Shown here: piece after piece, positions 42,101 through 51,770 of the stretch
Layout of the letters: every line of letters begins with the position of its first letter
Numbering within the stretch: the stretch's first letter is position 1
Assembly: GCA_963978895.1 (NCBI GenBank)
Contig: OZ022240.1
Coordinates: 40,737,768-40,801,767, forward strand
Direction: 5' to 3'
Length of the DNA stretch: 64,000 nt
Origin: Erpobdella octoculata
Taxonomy: Eukaryota; Annelida; Clitellata; Hirudinida; Erpobdellidae
Notes under the pieces: generated by a model
The model's database searches: none
The model's input: the letters and a program-made list of their open reading frames with translations, nothing else
Told to the model about the DNA's origin: nothing
Translations under genes and position numbers: made by a program

Positions 42101-43924
42101 TCGGAACATCTCTGCAATCAATCACCTTTATTGTAGAGATACTGATAGCTGGGCACGTTGTATCCGATGTAGTGGTGAGTCTTCCATCCTCCGAACAGAG
42201 GAAACCTCGGACGGAGTTCCAATTCGAGTCCGTCTTCGGTCTCTCTCAGGCTGCTCGTTGAAATGTTTCCGATCTCGTCTCTGTAGTAGACGTCCTTGGC
42301 GGAAGCGGGCAGGAGAGTCTGTTGTTGATAAAAAATGATGTTAATGATAAAAAATTCGCTGAGGGTAGCAATAACGATGCTATGATCTGAATTGCATAAA
42401 GGCGATAATGATAACAAGAATTACTGTGTCGCTACGTAGCGTTCATGATGACATATGAAATATAGACATTAATGATGATGATGACAGGAATTGATTAGGT
42501 TGCTTTGTAGTCTTTATGATCACGTATAAATAAGGTTGAAACATCTGTGGTTGGTTGAAAACTATTATTGCTTAACTGAAGAAATCAATAAATAAATTAT
42601 AACATGCAACAGTTAGATTGACTTACCCTGAACGCCCTGATAGAAGAGAGGCCATCTTGATTCTTTTGGTAGTCATACCTGGAGAAAGATCCTTTCAAGA
42701 TTGCACCGTTGTGGTAGAAGTCAAACGTCTCTTCGACTGCAATGTTACCCCAGTGTGACACTTCAATGACACGCGTCATGTGAGTGACGGTCAGAAAGGG
42801 AGTGTTGTTCTCATAATGAACCGTGAGCTCGGCCTGTCGCGTGTGTCAGATTTTAAAAACGGTGAATCGAGATAAGAAAGATATATAAAATGGAAAATAT
42901 TATATCTATTCACTTATAAATATTCACATTATCACAGTAATTTCCTTTAAAAAATTCTTAAAATTACAGATTCATCAACTCAACTGAAATATTAATAAGA
43001 AAAAAAAATCAAGTATATTTAATATGACAATTATTCTGCAGGCCTAAATGTTAGATTGCACTTGTAATTTTGTTAAATTCACTTAAAAAATTTTTTAAAA
43101 TTATTAATTGCAACAATAGTACCAAAATCTTGAAAAACATAAATCATAAATGATTCCACCAACCTCCTTGTAAGGAGCTACATCAACATAAGGGCCGTAC
43201 GTAATCGTCTTATCGTTGAGAGTAAACGGTTTCTGCTTCGTGTAAGAATCGATGTTCGAAGATGAGCACAGAACCGTGGTCGTCTGACTCTTAGTCTGGT
43301 AGGGAGAGAAATGGTACAGGTTGCCGAGGAATTTGACAAACTGTTTTTCCGACTGGAGGATGTGGGAGGGATACGGCCGCAACGAGTGAGTGTAAACGGC
43401 TTCCACGTCTATCGTCAGTTCCGAATTGGGTGCTACCGGTTTGTTTAGGTGCAGAAGAAAGAATTTACTGGAGCTGATGTTTTAAAAGAAAAATACAGTT
43501 GAAAATATTATTTATGGTTAGCTTAGATAAAATAATCAAACCTCTGCTTTTCTACACTGGTTTCAGACACAGTTAACTTCTCTGTCTCCTCTTTGCCTTT
43601 GTTAATCTATCATTATGAACAGTTGTTAAAAGCACATTTTCATAAATGTTTCATAAAGAAGGCTGAATAAAAATAAAAACTCACAGTGGCTCCTAAGAAG
43701 GAAAAATTGTCAGCCAACTTCGGATCCAATGCAAAGATGTAAGAGTTAACAGCCGACTTGCCGTTATTGGCAAAGGTAATCTGACTGCTGATGCGGACCA
43801 AGTGGGTGCTAATGTCCACTTTTCTGACTACATTTACGTTGACAAGATCCGGATTAACTGCATGAGTAGCCGCACTGACGGCTACTAACGACAAAACGAT
43901 CAACGCCGAAACGGATGCCCACAT
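39183..43924 (-). CDS. RPN1: Ribophorin I, oligosaccharyltransferase subunit (10 exons, about 600 aa)
   Basis: Subunit of the ER oligosaccharyltransferase complex, which transfers N-glycans to nascent proteins. Exons, transcript order: 43924-43685, 43606-43542, 43473-43164, 42833-42627, 42318-42126, 41701-41602, 40986-40848, 40563-40444, 39995-39750, 39365-39183. A signal peptide ([20 protein letters not shown]) is followed by [18 protein letters not shown]. The luminal domain has strongly conserved blocks: [65 protein letters not shown] and [11 protein letters not shown]. One TM helix ([15 protein letters not shown]) and a cytosolic coiled-coil tail end at LLSL-stop. Length matches the animal protein (about 607 aa). 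It starts head-to-head with the kinase receptor gene 490 bases away. Confidence 0.97.
39425..39482 (+). repeat. LINE/SINE 3'-tail fragment
   Basis: TATGGAAAGGCACTATATAA followed by GTTCATTTTGATTGATTGATT, the typical tail shape of L2-type LINEs and their SINEs. In the last RPN1 intron. Confidence 0.5.
40018..40175 (+). repeat. Tandem repeat, about 65 bp unit, at a 3' splice site
   Basis: GGAACAAATTCCAATGATATT and the following ATAATCTATTAATTTATATA are repeated about 2.5 times. It starts about 20 bases upstream (gene strand) of the acceptor of RPN1 exon 39995-39750. Confidence 0.85.
42053..42114 (+). mobile_element. Tiny foldback (MITE-like) element B with 8-bp target duplication
   Basis: 62 bp with terminal inverted repeats CAGAGATGT / ACATCTCTG and internal GATACTCGTACTCG / GGTACTCGTACTCGG symmetry. 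It is flanked by identical CAATCAAT (42045-42052 and 42115-42122). The right duplication overlaps the donor GTGATT of RPN1 exon 42318-42126. Confidence 0.8.
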
Positions 43925-44413
43925 AATTACAACTGTGCAAACTTTCGCTTCGATCCAATTTTCGCAAAGCTCCGAAACCGGAAAAACGTGGCGGCGATGT
44001 GTCTAATGGACGTAGTCAACATCGTCTGCCATTTAAAATTAATGATTTTTAAATAAAAATTAAAAATTTTATTTGAAAAAAATATTTTGCATTGTTTATT
44101 AATTTTTAAAAATTTATTTAAAACGTTGTTTTAGTATTATTGACAAATAGTTTAAATAATGATGATTATAAAAAATTAAAAAAAATATATGATTTAACTA
44201 TATTATTTATTAGAACTTAATTTGTTTTGTTACAAAACTCATACCTGTGCAGGTGAAACATCAACAACAACAAAAACACTCAAAAATATTTGAATTAGCG
44301 ATTTTAGCAAAAAATTCGCGGACTACCAAAATACTAGAACCTAACCTAGAAGCCGATTTTGTCAAAAAATATTCATTTACTTATTATAATGACTAAGGGA
44401 CGTGAGATGATCA
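43925..44413. promoter_or_regulatory. Head-to-head intergenic region of RPN1 and the kinase receptor
   Basis: 489 bases between divergent start codons. AT-rich, with a long A/T-only stretch at 44035-44215. A shared promoter is inferred from the layout; no motif was recognised. Confidence 0.4.
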
Positions 44414-47400
44414 ATGATGAATGAGGAAAACTTAGCGATATTAGTTCTGTTCCTAACAATAAGTAGTAAGTAATGTTTATTTTATTATGTTTAACAAGTT
44501 TAACTTTTACTAGAGACTTACTAGAATCTAGTTACACAACAAATACTCTTTATATTAGACTCTAGTATACCAGACTCTATTTATAAGAAGAAATTGCTTG
44601 TTTGTTTCTTTTAAAAAATATTCTCATCTGTTTATTTATTTTCAAATCAGATGCAGATGGATTAGTCATAGACTTGCCCAAGCAAATTGAAATTTTTGAA
44701 TATGATAATTTAGTTCTTCAATGTAACATCAGTGGCTATGATCAAGCAAATGATTTAGTGACTTTTTATTGGATGAAATCGGAAAGTTTGATCCAATCAA
44801 ATCAAACTTGTAAAATTCCCTACATCACTCGTGACCAATCAGGATTGTATTTTTGCTATGTGATCATCAATAAAGTTCTGTATAACTCTTCTACAGATGT
44901 AATTGTTTTATGTAAGTTTATTGAACATTTATAGATCATATATTTTCAATTTCCAATGTTTAAAAAATGGTTCAAAACAATCAGATCCTCCTAGTTGGGT
45001 GCAAGGAAAGTTGAGAAAATTTTCAGGCGAGATTGGTGCAAGTGCTCAATTGAAGTGTTTTGTTGATGCATATCCGTCTCCAGCATTTGTATGGACTGAT
45101 CCAAAAAACAACAGCCTACCTACCTCAACCAGCAAATATTTGATTGAATCTACGTTTAACTCTAGCATGTTGACTATTAATTCAATTACTAACTCTGATT
45201 ACGGAACTTATTCATGCGAGGCTAGAAATAGTGCAGGGAAGGGGCCCTACACTCTTCGGTTTATTCAGCCAGGTATGTTTAAACATTTTTCAACCGGGTT
45301 TTTTTTAGGAATTTTCAACATTTTCTATCAGCTTTATTTGAAAGGTTTTTTTTTTAAAACGACAAACAAAACAGATGATTTACGTTATTTTTCAAGACTT
45401 GTATCTGTGAATAAATATAAAAAAATACAAGTTTGTTATTTAAGTTGTTGACATTCAAAGGTTACCCTTGAAATTGAGACAAATATGACTCCGAAAGTTA
45501 CTTTTAAAAGTTGAACTGTAAAACTGATACATCTTCTATAGCTATTAGCTACCGTAACCGTAACCATTACAATTGAGACTATTCATTGCTAATTCATGTT
45601 AAAGTCTTCAACATAAGAAAACTATTTATTATATATGATTTTTTTTCAATGTTTAAGATAAGAAAACTTTATTTCTAGGAATACCTGATGGGCCTCAGCT
45701 GTGCCAGACGATCAACGTCACAAGCAACAGCTTTCAGATGACTTGTCGAACTGGTTACAAGGGAGGAGTCGAGAATGTCGATTATCTTGTTATGGTTATT
45801 ATTCTTATTATTTTTTTTATTTTTTTCTTCTTGGATTCTATTTATAAACAAAGAGACATAGTCCACAATTAAAACAAAAAAATCGGATCCAATACAATAA
45901 AGCATTCATAGAAGTTTTTGGCAAGATTATTATAATTATTAAAAAATGCTCTCAATTTAATAAATTAATTAATTTTTTTATCAAAATTTAATTACTTAAA
46001 ATTCATATGGTCATTATTATATTTTATTAAAAACTCTATTTATCAATCTACTTAAATAATTTAATTCGTTTATTTAAAATTTAATTAGCAAGTTATAAAT
46101 TAATTATTATTCGTAATAGTTTTCATCGGCTCACGAGTTTCCGACAGATATCCGGTTCAAAGCTATCGAGCATCCAAGCAGCATCAACCTACAAAATGTC
46201 AAACGAGGGCGATATCGTTATCATCACCGTATCGGATTTGACTCCGAAACAGGATTACGTCGCGGATGTCTATGCGAGAAATAAATACGGCAGGAGTGCA
46301 GAAGCCTACTCTGTTTTCGTTTCGACAAGTTCGTAGATGCGGATGTCATAATTGAGTTAATTTTATGTAGATATATGGTAATTTTATGTAGATATATGTT
46401 AATTTTTATGTAAATATATGGTAATTTTATGTAAATATATGTTAATTTTATGTGAATATATTTTAATTTGATGGAAATATATGAATGTAGATATGGATGT
46501 CATAGTTGTGCTAATTTTATGTAAATATATGAATGTATACTGATGGTTGTAAATCAAGATACTTAAAAGTGTATAGTTTGAACATTTTTAACACAGCATT
46601 AGTCGTTAGATTTTTGAAATGAGAATCACTTATCTAACAATTTCTCACTTGTGGGCCTTTTTTACAGAACAATCAGATTAAGCTGGTGATGACAGGTCTA
46701 CATTGCTTAACCGCCATATCACCAGCACTCAGCATATTTTACAGAACAATTTATAGGCACCTACTCATCCTATGCCAACGCTGGTGATGCTGGCGGGATT
46801 TGAACAACCGACTTTCAGGTCTGCTGGTGAATGACTTACCGCTATACTACCAGTGCCAGCCAACATACCGCGCTTGATACATTCCCTTATAGATGTCATA
46901 CTACCCTAAACAAAATTATTACATAAAAAAAAAACTAATTTATTTTATAGATCCAGGTCCAGTAGTAATGACAACGGGATCGATGGACACGTCAAAGACA
47001 ATCGCAGTTGCAGTTTCCGTTCCGATAATCGGTATTGCTTTGATAGCAGCCGTCAATGCCGGTGTTTATTACTATTACATGAAACAGAAGAAAAATTCTC
47101 CAAAATCAAATGTTTGTATTAATTTTTTTTTAAATACGAACTAGGGTCTAATTAAATTATTAAGCAAAACGTAACAGTGCTCTGAATAAAATATTAAACA
47201 ATATAGCAACGTCTTGAGCAATGCATTTCATTGCCAGCATGGTCACGTTTTATTGGTGTTAATGACAAGAGGTGAGATAGCAGAAAGATGTGTCTGGTTG
47301 TACTGTGCTCAGAAGCGAGACCAGGGGGCTTTGGGGCTGGGGGCATAACCATTTCGATTGCAAATTTTAGCTCTACCATTTTGATTGTAATATGGTGTTC

Positions 47401-50400
47401 TGGATTAAAAATGTGTGAAAACTTAATATCAGTTATTCTCTGACAAATGTTAGATGATTCTGAGGAATCCCCAGTGCTTAAAGATGACATTTTGACTGAT
47501 AAACTACATTCTACATAAAAAAAAAATTCACAGAAAAAATCATCTGGTTAAAACATATTAGTCAGGGTTTGTGGCTCAGTAATAGGAAATACTGGACATT
47601 TATTAAACAAAATTATGATAAATGTTTAATTTGAATATAATACTTTGATGCGTAAAATTAATTATTTCTTTCGCGCATAATTTCAGATCGGCACGTCAAG
47701 AAATGTTTCGTCATCATTCGCAGCAAATCGCCTCAGAAGACTATCAAACTCAAAAGAAGAAATTTTAAATGAAAGCAACCACAGCAGTCTTTTAAACAGC
47801 CGAGGCCAAAGAAACTTCGGATACGTCGAAGATCAAACACCTGCCAAAGAGCACCAGCCATCTCTCGCAGGTTGTGGTGCTTTGCAGTCCCTTCAAATCC
47901 CTCTTAGCTCCGTGTCCCCATCTTTCGTCTTTCTTCCCGGCCGTTCCGATGATTATTGTGGCTCCGGGACGGACGGCGCCGCGAGCCAAAGAATGCCGCG
48001 GTCGATAACGCTGCACAAGCCGAAATCGAAACCGTTAGACGATTCTTGGGAATTTCCGAGAGACAAGCTTTATCTCGTGAAAAAAATCGGGGACGGTTCG
48101 TTTGGAGAGGTGTGGGAGGGGCGGATGGAAGATGTCGAACAGGCGGGCGGAGAAAGAAAACTAGTGGCTGTGAAAATGTTGAGAGGTTGATTTTTATTTG
48201 TTTTTATAACATAATCTTTTTTTTAGTAACTCAATATATATACATAATTTCCGATATCAGTATTAGTGCATGTTTTTTAGAACTTTGCCTAACACTGTTA
48301 TGGGGCATTGCAATCACAAAACAACCAATCAGCTGCCATTTAACAAGCATTAAAACCCTGATGACTTTTTGGAGCTTATTTAAATTTAATATTTTTAATT
48401 ATTAAATCTTCAGAAAAGCATCAAATAATTATTTTTACTTTCACACATTTACAAGAGTCTGTTAAACATAAATCCCTGCAAGTTTGGCTATCTATGTGAT
48501 ACGACACAAAATGTCATGTACAAGATTACGTCAGTGGAGTTTTCATTTTCTTTATCCGGACAGACAACTTCACAGACGATGAGAAACAGTGCATGATGAA
48601 CGAGATGGAGATAATGAAAGCAACCGATTTCCACCAAAACGTCATCCAACTCATCGGATGTTGCACGACTTCCTGTATGCTTCTTCATGTTTTTTTTTAT
48701 TATTTTGTGTAAATAGATTCATTTTTGCATGCTTTTATTTACTTGTCCGGATGTCCGCGGATGTCCTAGGATGTCAGGGGTGATAATCACGACAAAAACT
48801 GTCCCTGTAATGTTAGATATGAATCACATTTGCATAATATTTTGCTAGAATAATGTTTTTATGATGCGATTTTGCAATGACAGAGCATTTCTTAAAAGCA
48901 TATTTTAATTTTTTTTAAATTAGAATTACTTGTTATATCATCCTTCGTATCTTCAGATCCACTATGCCTTATAATGGAACATGCTACTCAGGGTACTCTA
49001 CTGAACCTACTAAGACAGCAAAGACTCACCACATCAGATTGCAGGCTGACCACTAAGAATGTTGAATCTTTTACACTGCAGATTGCCAGTGCTATGGAAT
49101 ATACTTCATCTTTAAATGTTAGCATCTATATAGTCATTTATCAATCAATCAAATCAAATCAAATTTATTTAACGCCAATGTCGTAAACGAATCTGAGGCG
49201 GGAAATCAATTTTAAAACATAAGATAATTTAGACAGCTTATTTATGTTCAGTGATAATTGCTTTTCTTTGAGAACTAGCATTTTTGAGCTTGTGTTAGGA
49301 TGATATTATTTTGTTAAAGCAATTGGAATTAACTGTAGTAAAACTATTAATGTATTTAAAACTTGTAATAATTAAATAAAACTTAATTTCATTCAGCTGA
49401 TCCACAGAGACCTCGCTGCAAGAAGCATCTTAATGACAGACGAACTCAGCTGTAAGCTTTCAGATTTCGAGAGAGCTCAGCATTTTGAAGACGGCAACAA
49501 TCCACAAAAGAAGGTTTATTTTTAAATGATTTCAATTTCTAATGGGGGTATTTATTTATATATCCATGAATTTGTTGAAATGTAATAAATCAACATGTTT
49601 TGATTGTTTATTAGAAACCAATCACAAATGCACTGGAAAACATAGTGTATTACAAAAGTACTGTTTAGTTGCAGAACGAAAGACATTTTTTCATTTTATG
49701 GCATTATGAGACAAATACGATCAACTCGGTTGATCAGATTTATAATTTTTAATTTATACTTCAGGGTCACAGAATCCAAATAAGATGGCTGCCTCCCGAA
49801 TCTCTTTTCGTCATGGAGAGATCAACAAAATCAAACGTTTGGTCTTTTGGCATACTCGTCTGGGAATGTCTTACTCTTGGTACAAATAATTACTTTTTTA
49901 TATTTTAATAATAAAGTGAATTAATTAATTTATTTATTTTATATTTTAGGATCGACTCCGTATCCCGGAATGAATAACAAAGAAGTCGTCGATTTTGTTC
50001 AGAGAGGAGGAAGAATGCCAAAACCGAATTTTTGTTCACAAGCCATGTTAGTAAGATTATTAAGATTATAAAATATTTAAAGTTCAATTGCAAAATTAGT
50101 TTATGTTTGTTGATTACGATTTCAACTATTTATAATATTTATGATTAAATGTGTTAAACGTAATATTGCATCTAATTCTAATTGTTTTCAAAATCTCTGT
50201 GTTGCTGATTTCTAAAAGTTTCGTAGGTATGAAGTTGTACAAGACTGTTGGGTGTACTACCCCCATAAGAGACCAACATTTGGCGATCTCGTACAAAGGA
50301 TCTCAAAGGTTCACGAGTATAGCCCGATTCAGCACATTGACTTTGCGACTGGTGAATGTGACAGCAAGTCGTGGAATGCCAGTCCATTAGATCTCGGAGA

Positions 50401-50410
50401 ATTCATATGA
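44414..50410 (+). CDS. Ig-Ig-FN3 receptor tyrosine kinase with degenerate catalytic motifs (13 exons, about 780 aa)
   Basis: Single-pass surface receptor. Exons: 44414-44465, 44651-44911, 44985-45272, 45679-45794, 46148-46328, 46951-47111, 47687-48185, 48564-48674, 48957-49117, 49397-49513, 49765-49879, 49950-50046, 50227-50410. Signal peptide (NLAILVLFLTIS), two Ig-like domains (second with SDYGTYSCEARNSAG), an FN3-like domain, a TM helix (IAVAVSVPIIGIALIAAV), a long juxtamembrane region and a tyrosine-kinase domain. Kinase motifs: IGDGSFGEVW, VAVKML (Lys about 516), HRDLAARS (about 613-620, Ser for the Mg-binding Asn), SDFERA (Glu for Gly of DFG, about 633-635), WLPPES, and NVWSFG for the usual DVWSFG. 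The HRD Asp, DFG Asp and VAVK Lys remain. Function may be weakly catalytic or pseudokinase. The specific RTK family was not assigned. Polyadenylation signals at about 50563 and 50841. Confidence 0.88.
46350..46465 (+). repeat. AATTTTATGTAGATATATGGT minisatellite
   Basis: About five 20-22 base units, beginning about 25 bases after the donor of receptor exon 46148-46328. Confidence 0.85.
46690..46870 (-). mobile_element. SINE family A, copy 3 (inverted)
   Basis: Minus strand reads GGTAGTATAGCGGTAAGTCA (A-box-like), GGTTGTTCAAATCCCGCC (B-box) and GTAGGTGCCTATAAATTG, matching the copy at 258-492 through head and body. Confidence 0.75.
49137..49200 (+). repeat. LINE 3'-tail-like fragment
   Basis: TCAATCAATCAAATCAAATC followed by AAATTTATTTAACGCCAATGTCG, similar in layout to the inverted LINE tail at 51771-51866 (AATACAATAC...AAATTTATAACGCGCCC). 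Confidence 0.45.
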
Positions 50411-51316
50411 TTGGTCAAATTTTTTTCTTTGTTCCGTTCAATCTTTGTTTTTGTTAGTGTCCCGAGTATATTGTTAAAATTTGGAGATGTTACATAAATA
50501 ATTTGTTATTTTTGATGTGAATAATTTTTATTTGTAAATATAAAAACTGACTTATACGATAAAATAAAAATCATACTCATTGTTTACAAGCCAATTGCAT
50601 TTTGTTTGTGATGTAACTTTTTACACTTTCTTTTCTGTGTGTCTCTCATAAATGTCTTGTTTTGAATACCAATGAGACCTTTATTACAAGACAAAATATG
50701 CAACATAAACTGTTTGGTTTTTCTGTATGTTTTCTTTTATTGTGAAATATAGTGTGAATCTCATTTTTCATGTCATGTTTTCAATAATCGATCAATCGAT
50801 TTTTTATTATACTGACAGACTCTTTTGTTATATTTTGGTAAATAAACTCATATTTTTTGTGATTTACTTATTTTAGTGAGAAGGGAGGTTTAGTTTAGTT
50901 TGAGTTTCATGCCATGCTGAAACTCCAGTTATACATGCTGCTGAATTTCTGCATAACAAGTGTCATCATCAGACTCGAGTTACCGTCGGCGAACCCATTG
51001 CTGTCGAAAACAGGGACAAAAATTGGAAAAAAATTTACCTAGAGTCTATTTTTTTAATTTTAACTTTACTTAACTTCAATGCTTTTTGGAATTCTTCTGG
51101 TGTTTGTAGACAATTTTATATCTGAGCTTGATGGTAGATTTACCATTAACTGCAGAGTAATAAATTGTGTATCAGCGTTGGTAAAAAGTTTAGCTGTTTT
51201 CTGTGCCATATTACAATCAGCGGGCTCGTGCAACTTTACCCTATTAGTGGTATTGATACTATTGATACAATGTTGATTCCCGTCACAGCTGTCCACATCA
51301 AAGTTGATATTATTTA
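50411..51316. other. 3' UTR and intergenic, no gene
   Basis: Follows the receptor gene; AATAAA at about 50563 and 50841. Beyond 50900 no gene or repeat was recognised until the Helitron end at 51317. Confidence 0.6.
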
Positions 51317-51683
51317 CTAGCGGAGTACCCGGCGTTGCCCGGGTTTTAGAGGTTTTTCTAATGTTTGTCTCCCTCGCTCCAGTTTCCTTCCCTGCTTGCT
51401 CTTCCGCTCCCGGTCGCTTTCCCGATCCCGGACGCTTTCTCTCTCTCTCTCGCTTGCTTTCCCGTTCACTGTCGCTTTCCTGTTCACTGTTTCTTTCCTT
51501 TTCCCGCTTGCTCTTTCGCTCTCAAGTTGCTTCTCCGCTTCCGCTCATTTTTCAATTTCTATTTCCGATCGCTCATTTTGTGACCGATTTCAATTTTTTT
51601 GACAGTAAGTTTTTCCTATTGATTCTCATGGTTGTGTGAGAATATTATTGCGATCGGACGAATGGTGTAGCAGTGCATAAAAA
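51317..51683 (-). mobile_element. Non-autonomous Helitron-like element, copy 2 (5' end eroded)
   Basis: On the minus strand it ends in a hairpin CCCGGGCAACGCCGGG, then TACTCCG, then CTAG before T, as in Helitron 3' ends. The block around AGAAAAACCTCTAAAA and the block GCACTGCTACACCATTCG match copy 1 at 6384-6790 in order. The TC 5' terminus is not found. Confidence 0.65.
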
Positions 51684-51770
51684 ACTTAATCAACTATTCC
51701 TAGGAAATAAGTCGATGACTAAAAACGGTATGCAATTGATTGTACTTTTACAACCTCAATTTTAAAATGC

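Noticed and set aside
47194..47490. 98-codon minus-strand ORF inside a receptor intron
   Set aside because: Low-complexity composition and no recognisable domain. It could be a transposon scrap, but there is no support.
51304..51639. 111-codon plus-strand ORF rich in Leu and Ser
   Set aside because: Lies in the Helitron-like element's pyrimidine-rich strand; no protein features.
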